Assembly (NCBI GenBank): GCA_051294375.1
Contig: CM119266.1
Coordinates: 25,654,161-25,718,160, forward strand
DNA: 64,000 bases
DNA from: Paraspadella gotoi
Lineage: Eukaryota > Chaetognatha
Reading direction: 5' to 3'
Shown: positions 47,855 to 59,536 of the stretch, one piece after another
Layout of the letters: every line of letters starts with the position of its first letter
How positions within the stretch are numbered: the stretch's first letter is position 1
Position numbers and translations under genes: made by a program
The notes under the pieces: generated by a model
Told to the model about the DNA's origin: nothing
Databases searched by the model: none
The model's input: the letters and a program-made list of their open reading frames with translations, nothing else

Positions 47855-49500
47855 AGAGAGGAGACGAGAGAGAGAGAGAAGAGAGAGAGAAACAAGGGTG
47901 AGGATTTGATAAAGGCTGAAACAGCAGACGGGGACATAAAGGAAGAATGAAGCCTTTTAGGGTGAGGTGAGATAAGGCCGGGGGATGATGGAATGAGAAA
48001 TGGGTAGAAAATGTATGTAAGGATCAGATGAAGTAGGTTGAGATGAGGTTAGACGAATAGAAATGAGTTAGCAAAATGAGAAAGGACGTTGCATAATGAG
48101 AAATGATGTGAATAGAGGGAGTGAATGTGAGATGCGGTATGTGAGGTGACCGACAGGCGACGGCGAAAGCGAGGAGAAGTTTGTACGGCAAGTCTTGTCT
48201 TCGGGTTTATTTACTCGTCGTCCGCAGTGATCTTTATTCGCTTAGCGCCTCCCTTTCTCTGCCCCTCGAACGGCACCTGTTTTAAATGTCCTTACCGAAC
48301 CTGCATTAATCCTCTCCTTGTCTCCGCGATTCCCATCTCCATCCACGGCCGACCAACTTTTTCGCCTTTTAAAAGAAAATATTCTCAGGGGAAAAAAAGG
48401 ACAGAAAAATGTTTAGGAAACAAACCAAACAAGAGAAGGATGAAGAATGAAAAGACGAGGAAAGAGCTTTAGGAGTGAAAGAAGAAAAATATGAAGATGA
48501 GGCATGAAATAAGAAAAGTCAAGTCAAATGCAGAAAGTAGGGTGAAAAATGTGGATTGTGGAGTCTTATAGAAATTGGAATGAAATTTAAATAAGAACTC
48601 AATTTACAAAAAAAAAATAAGAAATGAAAGAAAGAAAGAAAGAAAGAAAGAAAAGAAGAATGAGAAGAAAGAAAGAAAGAAAGAAGAAAGAAAGAAAGAA
48701 AGAAAGAAGTTAGAATGAAAACGATCTATTAACTTTCAATGATAAAAAACTAACTTAAAGAAAATAAAGTAAGAAAGAAATTCCATAACAATGGAAAAAT
48801 AGAAAATGAAAAAAACAATAAGAAGGCTAAAGTAACGAGGTTCAATAAATTAACAAACATAAAAAAAGCTGAACGCATCACCCCCCCGCCACTCCCTGTG
48901 CACCCCCACCGCACTCTCAATGTCTCAAAAAAAAAATAAGTCTTTCTCCATCATCGACGAGCGATGCCGATGATTTATCATGCCACGGGCGTCAGACTCC
49001 GGGCGCTGCCGCACCTTCTGGACTTGGCTCGCTTTGAATACGCTTATTGTTCGAAAACGTGTGTAGCAACTTGCACTGTCGAAGAAGCGATGATCACACC
49101 TGTTCTTTTCGAAGAAATAGGAGGGAATGCGACAGAAGACCCAGGATGTCTCGAAGAAGACAGGGCAGCAGTTAGACGACGACGTCGACGACCAATCAAG
49201 CAAGAACACGACGACGAAAAGGACCGGTCTAATTGATGATAAGTTTTCCGGGACTCTCAGAACAACAAATTATCCTTTTCTTTAAATCATCCCATCCCCG
49301 AGGGTGCAGAACAGCGCACTTTCTTCTAGAGAATTTCCCTTTCTCGACTTGCTCGCAACTTCCTCGGTTCCCTCCTTTTTTTCTTCTCTGTCTTCTCTTT
49401 CAAATTTACTTATTTTCGTTGTATTACGAGAAGAACAAGGTTAATTGATACACTAAATATTGTAGCCCGTCGTCTGTTTCCTTACATAGTCATGCTCTCC
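40768..49500 (+). repeat. Inverted repeat P3, outer left arm
   Basis: Collinear reverse complement of about 53790-62420. Landmarks: 40970-41190 with 62010-62230; 41940-42060 with 61165-61290; 43440-43560 with 59645-59775; 44500-44700 with 58500-58700; 46200-46330 with 56940-57070; 47450-47600 with 55680-55830; 48600-48720 with 54545-54670; 49080-49260 with 53965-54170. Differences are dominated by one-base indels in homopolymers and by microsatellite lengths. No protein-coding gene is recognised in either arm. Gene-free content includes CT (41565-41680), GA (43641-43722, 47161-47252, 47818-47890), GTC (46858-46910) and GAAA (48624-48708) tracts. Confidence 0.92.
42671..42681 (+). promoter_or_regulatory. 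Isolated tRNA A-box-like motif
   Basis: TGGCGTAGTGG fits the RNA polymerase III A-box consensus TRGCNNARYNGG, inside a patch resembling a tRNA 5' half (GGGGGTTGGCGTAGTGGTAG). No good B-box follows at the expected 30-60 nt, and in the P3 right arm (about 60525-60560) the motif is broken. It may be a decayed tRNA-derived element. Confidence 0.25.
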
Positions 49501-49538
49501 TCTTCTCATCTCTCTCTCTCTCTCGTCTCCTCTCTCTC

Positions 49539-49619
49539 TCCCATCTATCTCTCTCTCTCTCTCTCTCACTCTCCTCGTCATTCTTCTCTCGTCCCTCCTC
49601 TCCTCGTCCTTCGGTTCTC

Positions 49620-49652
<33 letters not shown>

Positions 49653-50899
49653 TCTTATCTTTCGTAATCACAGTCTTCGTAGAATTTTTCAAATCTTTTC
49701 CTATATATCCCCGGTGTAAAAACTCTTGTTACAGGATTAAGGGGTTATGCGCGAAAATATATTCGTGCTCTCTCTCTCTCCTCTCTCTCACTCTCTCTCT
49801 CACCGTCTCTCTCTCCTCTCTCTTCCTCATCTCTCTCTTCTCTTCTCTCTCCTCTCTGATCCTCATTATTTTTTCCATTTACCACATCGAATCGGATATT
49901 TTTCTCCCTCGCCACACGAATTCGAGAATTAGGCATTCTCATATTGAGGAAGACGTCAATTTCTTATAATGGATGCGGAAACTTCCTCCCCCCCCTCCAC
50001 CGTCCATCGCCTGTCTTTTCAGTCTTCTCCTTTTCCTTGCTATCATCCAACGCTCCGCCAAATCAATATTTTAGTGGGACGGCGGAGGCAACTCTATAAG
50101 TCCTTTTAGGCTCGGTCAGTCGGCTCTGTGGTCGGTTCCAAATGCTCATATGATCTCGGTTAATACTGCTCTGGTTGGCACTTTTGTATTCTTTTTGCAT
50201 ACCAAGCAGAAGACAACTCTCAAGCAACTGCGAAGCGCTACCACTTTTGTTTTGAAGGAAACCGGTAATAAAGAAAATGATGAATTCCTGATGCACGTGC
50301 ATGCTTTAGTTATTATTATTATTATTGTATTATTTATCCAGACTAGGCACGCGATGAAGAATAGTCGACTTAGCACAGTTCAACACGATTAAAGTCTAGC
50401 CTTCTTGTATTCTTTTTTTAGTTTCTGTAATCCTACTATTATTCTCTCTCTCTTCGGATTATTTCCTTTCTTACTCATCTTTCTTCTCTTCTTTTTGCCT
50501 TCTCTTTCTTCTCCCTTTCTTCTCAGATATCTTTTCTTTTTTTCTCGTTTTATTGCACGCTACTTTTCTTTTCTTTGCCTATGTTTTTTCACCTTTTTGC
50601 ACACTCTCACAGTCTCCTTCCAAGAAGCCCACGGATGCGTTTTTCTCTTCCATACTGTGGACGGCGTCCTGGTTTCTGTGTCTCTGTGCTCGACTAGGAC
50701 CTCCACTCTAACGCGGGATGGCAATTTAGGGCGGCAGTCGTTTTCATCCTTGGAATTTAAATTATCGGTTATCGCCAAAGTTAATTTTATGTCAGTTGAG
50801 TTGTTTTGGTTTTTAGAGAAGTCTTTTATTAAAACCATTTCGCTTTAACGAATTTAATTGCTTGACAAGAAAAACTGAGCGAGAGAAGAGAAGAGAGAA
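49539..50899 (+). repeat. 1361-bp exact direct duplication, copy 1 (contains repeat A)
   Basis: Identical, as far as checked, to 51960-53320 at an offset of 2421 bp; all ORFs inside translate identically in both. It starts in CT microsatellites (49539-49850) and ends in the 3' part of repeat A and a GA tract. The 147-codon ORF at 50405-50848 is Phe/Leu/Ser-rich in its first half, and its frame is not kept in the diverged copies at 38184 and 51130, so it is not called as a gene. Confidence 0.95.
50060..50890 (+). repeat. P3 core palindrome, left arm
   Basis: Reverse complement of 51125-51905. The spacer 50891-51124 is largely GA. Matched blocks: GGCAACTCTATAAGTCC near 50090 with its inverse near 51850; AAATGCTCATATGA near 50140 with its inverse near 51800; TTATTAAAACCATTTC near 50827 with its inverse near 51185. 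Confidence 0.9.
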
Positions 50900-51077
50900 G
50901 AGAGAGAGGAGAGGAGAAGAGAGAGCGAGGAGTAGAGAGGAGAGAGGGAGAGCAGAGAAGAGCTAGGAGAGCTAATCAGTGAGATGACGAATCATAGATT
51001 CACGGAAAGCGACAAACATCTAACACTCAAACTGAAGAATAGGAGAGAGAGGGAGAAGAAGAGAAGAGAGAGACGAG

Positions 51078-51121
<44 letters not shown>

Positions 51122-51124
51122 AGG

Positions 51125-51905
51125 CTCTCTCTCTTTCTCTCGCTAGTTTTTTCTTGTCAAGCATTAAATTCGTTAAATGCGAAATGGTTTTAATAAAAGA
51201 TTCTCTAAAACCAAAACAACTCAATGGACCATAAAATTAACTTGGCGATAACCGATAAATTTAAATTTGTACCAAGGAAGAAACGACTGCCGCTAATTGC
51301 ATCCGCGTAGAGTGGAGGTCCTAGTCGAGCACAGAGAAACCAGGACGCCGTCCACAGTGGAAGAGAAAAACGCATCGTGCTCTTGGAAGGAGACGTGAGA
51401 GTGTGAAAAAGGTGAAAAATAGGAAAGGAAAAGAAAATTAGGATAAAAGGAGAAAAAGAAAAGGATATGAGAAGAAAGGGAGAAAGAAAGAGAAGGCAAA
51501 AAGAAGAGAAGAAAGAGAGTAAGAAAGTAATGAGAGAGAGAGAGAGAATAATAGTAGTTAACAGAAAAAAAAGAAACAAGAAAGGTAATTTTAATGTGTT
51601 GCTGTGCAGTGACTTTCTCATCGCGTGTATGTCTGGATAATAATAATAATAATAATAATAGACATGCACTGCACAGGAATTCTATCTTTTTTCTTTATAC
51701 GTTTCCTTCAAAAACAAAAGGTAGCGCTTGCAGTTGCTGAGGTTCTCTGCTTGTATGCAAAAATAACAAAAGTGCAACCCAGAGAGTATTAACCGAGTCA
51801 TATGAGCATTTGGAACAGACCAACAGACCGACTGACCGACCGAAAAGGGACTTATAGAGTTGCTCCGCCGCCCAACTAAAAATTGATTTGGGGCGGCGTT
51901 GGTGA
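51125..51905 (-). repeat. P3 core palindrome, right arm
   Basis: Inverse of 50060-50890 with many indels and some substitutions. It includes an (AAT)n run at 51637-51660 matching the ATT run at 50310-50327. It stops just before the 25-N gap. Confidence 0.9.
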
Positions 51906-51934
51906 AGAAGGAAAAGGGGAGAAGACGAAAAGAA

Positions 51935-51959
51935 NNNNNNNNNNNNNNNNNNNNNNNNN
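51935..51959. other. Assembly gap (25 N) at the duplication junction
   Basis: The exact 1361-bp duplicate begins at the first base after this gap, strong evidence that the junction was made during gap filling. Confidence 0.99.
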
Positions 51960-52040
51960 TCCCATCTATCTCTCTCTCTCTCTCTCTCACTCTCCTCGTC
52001 ATTCTTCTCTCGTCCCTCCTCTCCTCGTCCTTCGGTTCTC

Positions 52041-52073
<33 letters not shown>

Positions 52074-53320
52074 TCTTATCTTTCGTAATCACAGTCTTCG
52101 TAGAATTTTTCAAATCTTTTCCTATATATCCCCGGTGTAAAAACTCTTGTTACAGGATTAAGGGGTTATGCGCGAAAATATATTCGTGCTCTCTCTCTCT
52201 CCTCTCTCTCACTCTCTCTCTCACCGTCTCTCTCTCCTCTCTCTTCCTCATCTCTCTCTTCTCTTCTCTCTCCTCTCTGATCCTCATTATTTTTTCCATT
52301 TACCACATCGAATCGGATATTTTTCTCCCTCGCCACACGAATTCGAGAATTAGGCATTCTCATATTGAGGAAGACGTCAATTTCTTATAATGGATGCGGA
52401 AACTTCCTCCCCCCCCTCCACCGTCCATCGCCTGTCTTTTCAGTCTTCTCCTTTTCCTTGCTATCATCCAACGCTCCGCCAAATCAATATTTTAGTGGGA
52501 CGGCGGAGGCAACTCTATAAGTCCTTTTAGGCTCGGTCAGTCGGCTCTGTGGTCGGTTCCAAATGCTCATATGATCTCGGTTAATACTGCTCTGGTTGGC
52601 ACTTTTGTATTCTTTTTGCATACCAAGCAGAAGACAACTCTCAAGCAACTGCGAAGCGCTACCACTTTTGTTTTGAAGGAAACCGGTAATAAAGAAAATG
52701 ATGAATTCCTGATGCACGTGCATGCTTTAGTTATTATTATTATTATTGTATTATTTATCCAGACTAGGCACGCGATGAAGAATAGTCGACTTAGCACAGT
52801 TCAACACGATTAAAGTCTAGCCTTCTTGTATTCTTTTTTTAGTTTCTGTAATCCTACTATTATTCTCTCTCTCTTCGGATTATTTCCTTTCTTACTCATC
52901 TTTCTTCTCTTCTTTTTGCCTTCTCTTTCTTCTCCCTTTCTTCTCAGATATCTTTTCTTTTTTTCTCGTTTTATTGCACGCTACTTTTCTTTTCTTTGCC
53001 TATGTTTTTTCACCTTTTTGCACACTCTCACAGTCTCCTTCCAAGAAGCCCACGGATGCGTTTTTCTCTTCCATACTGTGGACGGCGTCCTGGTTTCTGT
53101 GTCTCTGTGCTCGACTAGGACCTCCACTCTAACGCGGGATGGCAATTTAGGGCGGCAGTCGTTTTCATCCTTGGAATTTAAATTATCGGTTATCGCCAAA
53201 GTTAATTTTATGTCAGTTGAGTTGTTTTGGTTTTTAGAGAAGTCTTTTATTAAAACCATTTCGCTTTAACGAATTTAATTGCTTGACAAGAAAAACTGAG
53301 CGAGAGAAGAGAAGAGAGAA
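51960..53320 (+). repeat. 1361-bp exact direct duplication, copy 2
   Basis: Same sequence as 49539-50899. After 53320 the two copies remain similar but become noisy, sharing for example AGTAGAG and a CTAATCA(G/A)TGAGATG(C)ACGAATCA-type segment. That is the pattern of one consensus contig extended by two different raw reads. Confidence 0.95.
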
Positions 53321-53482
53321 AGAGAGAGAGGGAGAGGAGGAGAAGAGAGAGCGAGGAGTAGAGGAGAGGAGAGAGAGGAGAGAGAGCAGAGAGAGAAGAC
53401 GAGGAGAGTCTAATCAATGAGATGCACGAATCAAGTTCGAGGCGGAAACGAAAAATCTCCTTCGGAAAAAGTAGGGAGAAGG

Positions 53483-53545
<63 letters not shown>

Positions 53546-53576
53546 GAAGGGAGAGAGAGAAAGAAAAGAGAGAGAG

Positions 53577-53770
53577 ACCCTCTGTCTCAGGAAAAACTCT
53601 TCTGAAGCAACTCCGTAACGAAAAAATTCAAGTTTTCATCGAAGCAGCCTGTTGTCGAGTCTGGACGGCATTGCCTGGATTTTTTCGCGGCCGCCACAAC
53701 GTGAAGGGTATTTATCATACTCCGGGACAAATACTATATAATCTTTATGAAAAGTTGGTCTATATATTTC
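53577..53770 (+). repeat. Repeat R, copy 3
   Basis: Same order as 38838-39075: CTCTGTCTCAGGAAAAACTC, then GAAGCAGC, GTTGTCG, GCGGCCGCC, ACAACGTGAAGGGT, and GGTCTATATATTTCG. It also follows the end of repeat A and a GA tract, as at 38184-39095, so the A-GA-R unit occurs twice in the window. Confidence 0.9.
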
Positions 53771-54226
53771 GGAGAGAGAGAGAGAGAGATGAATGTAAGG
53801 AAAAGATTACGTAAACATTTAGTCGTTTAATAATTTGTTTTGTAAAAGAAAATAAGTAAATTTGAAAAGAGAAGAGAGAAGAAAAAAAGGAGGGAACGGG
53901 AAGTAAGTGAGAAAGGAAATTCTGAGAAGGAGGTCTGGGATGGGAGATTTAAAGAAAAGGATAATTTTGTCTGAGAGTCCCGGAAAACTTATCACAATAG
54001 ACCGGTCCTTTCGTCGTCGTGGTCTTGCTTGTGGTCGTCGACGTCGTCGTCTACACGGCGCCCTGTCTTCTTCGAAGACATCCTGGGTCTTCTTCGCATC
54101 TCCCTCTCTATTTCTTCGAGAAGAACAGGTGCAGTCATCGCTCTTCGACAGGTGCAAGTTGTACACACGTTTTCAAACAAAGTCGTGATCAAGCGAAGCA
54201 AGTGCAGAAGGTGCGGCAGGCGCCCG

Positions 54227-54392
54227 NNNNNNNNNNNNNNNNNNNNNNNNNNNNNNNNNNNNNNNNNNNNNNNNNNNNNNNNNNNNNNNNNNNNNNNNNN
54301 NNNNNNNNNNNNNNNNNNNNNNNNNNNNNNNNNNNNNNNNNNNNNNNNNNNNNNNNNNNNNNNNNNNNNNNNNNNNNNNNNNNNNNNNNNNN
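54227..54392. other. Assembly gap (166 N) in the P3 right arm
   Basis: The left-arm counterpart is about 48860-49000, which contains no N, so the missing sequence can be guessed from there. Confidence 0.97.
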
Positions 54393-54557
54393 CTTTTTTT
54401 ATGTTGTTAATTAATTGAACCTCGTTACCTTTAGCCTTCTTATTGTTTTTTTCATTTTTATTTTTCCATTTTTATGGAATTTTCTTTCTTACTTTATTTT
54501 TTTCTTTTTAAGTTAGTTTTTTATCATTAAAGTTAATAGATTCGTTTTTCATTCTAA

Positions 54558-54644
<87 letters not shown>

Positions 54645-54646
54645 TC
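54558..54646. repeat. (TTTC)22 microsatellite
   Basis: Near-perfect. Its left-arm inverse (48624-48708) is interrupted by a GAAGAATGAGAA-type segment. Confidence 0.95.
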
Positions 54647-55368
54647 ATTCTTATTTTTTTTTTTTAAATTGAGTTCTATTCAAATTTCATTCCAATTTCT
54701 ATAAGACTCCACAATCCACATTTTTCATCCCTACTTTTCTGCAATTTCTTGACTTGACTTTTCTTATTTCATCGCCTCATCTTCCCATATTTTTTTCTTT
54801 CACTCCTAAAGCTCTTTCCTCGTCTTTCCATTTTCTTCATCCTTCTCTTGTTTGGTTTTTGTCTAAACATTTTCTGTCCTTTTTTTTTCCCTGAGAATAT
54901 TTTCTTTTAAAAGGCGAAAAGTTGTCGGCGTTGGATGGAGAGTGGGAATCGGTCGGGGACAAGGAGAGGATAAGTGACAGGTTCGGTAAGGGACATTTAA
55001 ACAGGTGCCGTTCGAGGGGCAGAGAAAGGGAGGCGAGCAAAAAGATCACGTGCGGACGACGAGTAAATAAACCCGAAGACAAGACTTGGTACAAACTTCT
55101 CCTCGCTTCGCCGTCGCCTGTCGGGTCACCTCACATACCGCATCTCACTTGCTACCCTCTATTCACATCATTTCTCATTTATCACGTCCTTTCTCATTTC
55201 TCAACTCATTTCATCCGTCTATCCTCATCTCAACCTACTTCATCTGATCTTACATCATTTCTACCCATTTCTCATTTCATCATCCCGCCTTATCTCACCT
55301 CACCTAAGAGGCTTTCATTCTTCCTTTATGTCCCGTCTGCTGTTTCAGCCTTTATCAAATCCTCACCC

Positions 55369-55372
<4 letters not shown>

Positions 55373-55462
<90 letters not shown>
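55373..55462. repeat. Pure (CT)45 microsatellite
   Basis: Ninety bases of CT. The left-arm inverse at 47818-47890 is shorter and interrupted. Confidence 0.96.
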
Positions 55463-55467
<5 letters not shown>

Positions 55468-56017
55468 TTTTCCTCTCTTTTGTACTCTACCTTGTCACTT
55501 GTCAGGCTTTATTTTCTTTTTAAAAAGTTAACAGCGATAGGGTTTTCCCCTTTTTCATTCCTAACTCTCTTTCATTAAACCTTCGCCAGATCGTTTTCTC
55601 TTCCGCTATTTCCTTCATTTTCCAAATCTCCTTTCATTTCTTTCTCAAATTCTCTCGTCTCCTTTCCTCCCTTTTCCTCCCCTTCCTCCGCCCGACTAAT
55701 CTCCTCGGCGCCATCGACTTTTCCTTTCCTCTACTTTCTTCTCGGAAACGAAAAAGAATAAAAAAAAAGAAGGAAGGAAAAGAAGCAAACAGAAAAACGC
55801 GTGAGTGGAATGTTCCAAAGATCTGGCGGACGTTATGGTATCTCTATGACACCTCGTTTTGATATATCGTTACGATATCTCTGGTTATTTCTTTTTTTTC
55901 CCTTTTTTTTCCCACCCTGAAAAAAAAAAAGAGCGACGGGCCACTTGTTTTGGGAAAGACGGACCGTTTTCATTTTAAGAGGTTGATTGAGAATAATGAT
56001 TAGTGTCTATTATTTCT

Positions 56018-56054
<37 letters not shown>

Positions 56055-56309
56055 CCTTCTCCCGTTCTCACTCTCTACCTCAACCGAACTTCGATATTCT
56101 GACGTAAAAGAGGTTTGAGGAAGAAAGGAGAACGACGACGACGACGACGAGACGACGACGACTAACAATAGCAACTACGCAAGAAAATAGACGACATCAC
56201 AACAGCGACGGACGGACGCATAAAACTGTACGAAACTTGAAAACATCAGAATCACAATCACATCAATTTTGACGACGCAAAAAACACAGACGATTCTGGG
56301 CGAATCCAA

Positions 56310-56310
<1 letters not shown>

Positions 56311-56349
<39 letters not shown>

Positions 56350-56350
56350 C

Positions 56351-56403
<53 letters not shown>
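56311..56403. repeat. (ACG)31 microsatellite
   Basis: Near-perfect, with two single-base variants. The left-arm inverse (46858-46910) is about half as long. Confidence 0.95.
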
Positions 56404-56404
<1 letters not shown>

Positions 56405-57387
56405 CTCAACAACATCCTCGGCGGAAATAACATCTTCGACAAAATATTTATTTATTTAATGTCATCTGTTCAGTGACATCCATGTCTTATTTAACTTAAA
56501 AATTGACGTAATGAGATAAAAAAAAAGAAAAATGAAGAGGGAAAAAAAAGGAAACAAAAAATAAAACGTTATAAAGTTTTTTTTAAAAAAAAAGATCGAA
56601 ATTATAAATTAACTTAGAAATCAAATTTAGTTGAATTTTTTTTATTGACAAAAAATTTTGTCATTTGGAAGCGAGCTGCACTGGAAGTCGTCGTCATCAT
56701 CGTTCACGTGTCCTCAACGTCGCGCTCATCGTTGTCTATGCAGAGAAATCTCATAATGAAAGTATTAGATCAAATCAAGAAGTCGTTTCCGTTGACGTTG
56801 GAAGATCTCATTCTCAGTTTCCGTTGACGTTGGAAGATCTCATTCTCAGTGCAGAACCTACGAATCATATTTAGTCGTTCTCTTCGATTACTTTTTCGTT
56901 GGACTTTTTATTTATTGAGCAGCGATGATTGGGAACTACCACCTCAACGAAGGCGGGCCAGAATCCAACGTTTTTATTATATAAAACAAACTGAAGTTAA
57001 AACGGGTTGTCCATTCGCGACAGAATTGATTTATGATGTTATATTTTAAATTTATTCATTTTTTCATGCATGAAAGCATTTTAATATATGATTTTTTTTA
57101 AAACGGATTCTAATAGAGATTAAAAAGTTAGTTAAAGGTTTTCCTTACAATTTTTTAAAAATTACAATGATAAAAGGGTCAAAGGGCATTCGAAACCAAC
57201 TTCCTCATCTCATTTCACCTCCGGTCCTCCACCCTCTGCTTCCACCCCCATTTCCAACCCAAACTTCCACCTCCCAATTCACCCTCACCTCACCTCACCT
57301 CACCTTTCGGTTCCAACGTCGCGATTCCATTCGAAAAGACTCGAGTCTTCCATTCGACGTCGAAGGAAATATTTGCCTTTAGAAAAT

Positions 57388-57600
57388 GGGAGAGAGAGTG
57401 AGAGGGATAGACAGAATGCGAGAGAGAGAGTGAGAGGGAGAGACAGAATGCGAGAGAGAGTGAGAGGGAGAGACAGAATGCGAGAGAGAGTGAGAGGGAG
57501 AGATACAGAATGGGAGAGAGAGTGAAAGGGAGAGACAGAATGGGAGAGAGAGTGAGAACGAGAGACAGAATGCGAGAGAGAGCAAGATCGAGAGAACGAG
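57388..57600. repeat. 30-bp minisatellite, 7 copies
   Basis: Units start GCGAGAGAGAGTGAGAGG and end GAGACAGAAT, with a 30-bp period and few substitutions. Thirty is a multiple of three, but the ORFs here are Ser/Leu/His-rich minus frames without other support. The counterpart at 45690-45882 is more irregular. Confidence 0.88.
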
Positions 57601-58647
57601 AGTCCCATTCATTGGTAGAAAAGAAAAGTCGTCGTTGTGATCGTGAGACTTCATTCACGAATTTCATCGACGTCGCAATCGATATTCATGGACCGTCGTC
57701 GCAGTCATCGTCGTTCGACGATGTCGTCTTCTTCTTCGTCGTCGTCTTCGTCGTCGTCGTCGTCGCGGTCATGGTCGTTCGACGATGTCGTCTTCGTCGT
57801 CTTCTTCGTCGTCGTCGTCGGAGTCGTCCTCGTCATTCTCCTCGTCCGATCAGATCATAAACTTACCTCTCAAGAGCGAAATATCTGGCAAGTATATTCG
57901 AATCTCCGTCGTCGTCGTCGTCGTCGTCGTCGTCATCGTCGCCGTTCTTAAAGATCTTCTCTCCCACCATCCACCACCGAGCCTCCATCCACCGTCACCA
58001 CCAAACACCATCACCCTAAATCACTACCACAACAGCAACGACCATTATCTCCATCATTAACGCGACCGACGCCTTCCCATCGTCACTCGTCACTCTACAT
58101 CATCAGGATTGATGTTTCGCTTCAGCCTCCAGCCTCTTTTCGTCGTCGTTGTTGTCGTTGTTGTCGTTGTTGCTTGCCAGCAGCCTCCGGGCCCTGAGGA
58201 GAAAACGAAATATTTGTTGTTTTCTTTTTTTTTTCTTTTTACTGTATGGACCGACTAAGACGAACGGATTCATAACGTAGACTAGTACAGAGACCGACCA
58301 AAAACATAAAAAAGACTGACTAAATAAAACAGATACCGACATTTTTTATTAACAGACAAGAAGACCACCTTAAATTCCAACTTAAAATCATCGACTCAGC
58401 AAAGCAACTCTTCTTGTTCTCTTCGAGTTTAGGCACCGGTGAATAGCAGGAAAATATCGACATGAATATAGAAAATGATTTATGTATATTATTTATAAAA
58501 ATAAACCAACGTTCCGCTCAGCGAAGCGAATGCATGTTTTTTTTCTCTCCATTTTTAAAGGAAATTCTTTTTGGCGGGAAAGACGAGATCCTCTCTCCGC
58601 CGATTCGGGCGCTGGGCTCCGCGAAACTCGCGCGTCTAGATGCCAAG

Positions 58648-58707
58648 GTGGCGTAGGGTGGCGTAGGGTGGCGTAGAGTGGCGTAGAGTGGGACAAAGTG
58701 GTGTGGG
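58648..58707. repeat. 10-bp tandem repeat (GTGGCGTAGG), about 5-6 copies
   Basis: GTGGCGTAGG/GTGGCGTAGA repeats; the inverse array is at about 44503-44575 in the left arm. Confidence 0.85.
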
Positions 58708-59492
58708 TGGATGGAATAGGTGGAAAGATAGGTGGCGATAAGCGCCGGACAATCGCATTCGTCCCTCGCTAATTTTTCTTCTTTTTTCCTTTGTCTCCCT
58801 CTCTTACTCCTTGCTTCTGCTTTTTCTCTTTCTCCTTTTCTTCATTTCTTTCTAAACCCTTCTTTTCCTCTCCTTTTCCTTTTCTTCATTTCTTTCTAAT
58901 CCCTTCTTTTCCTCTTCTTTTCCTTTTCTTCATTTCTTTCTAATCCTTTCTTTTCCTCTCCTTTTCCTTTTAAATATCAGACTCATATCTCACCTCTAAA
59001 TCACAAAATTTTCTCTGGCAACTTCTTTTTACCCGTTCTTACTTTCTTATCACTATCTTGGATTTCTCTCCTGTCCCAAAAACTTTTATCTCTCTCACAA
59101 ACTCAAAATCCTTTCATCATTCGACCACCCTCATACCACCAATAAACCCCCTCACCACTACCAAATTCACCGCCCCCCTTCATCCCGTCTCTTCGCCCTC
59201 CACCCCCCCACCTGTCAACGGCCCTTCTCTCTTCGCCCCGCGGGGTCGAATTCTTGATTGTTCCCCGGGGTCTTCGGGGTTTCATTGTTCCCTCTTCTCT
59301 TTTGGCTCTTTCCGATTCCCGCGCATTTTTTTCTCTCTATCCTTTTTTTTATTTCTTTTTTTTATTTCTTCTTTTTTTTCGTATTCTGACCCGTTTTTTA
59401 AACACTCCCATTTGAGCCGGGCACCCCGCGGCCATTTCTCGGCCCTTGTAGGTTTCTTTAAAAATATCCTTTTTTTCTTTATTTTCTTTTTT

Positions 59493-59536
<44 letters not shown>

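Noticed and set aside
48964-49236. 90-codon ORF with a partly similar frame in the P3 right arm
   Set aside because: Similarity follows from the inverted DNA repeat; frames shift between arms and the end is a GAC microsatellite translation.
50405-50848. 147-codon ORF present twice in identical form (also 52826-53269)
   Set aside because: Identity comes from the exact DNA duplication. The frame is not kept in the diverged copies at 38184 and 51130, and the first half is Phe/Leu/Ser low complexity.
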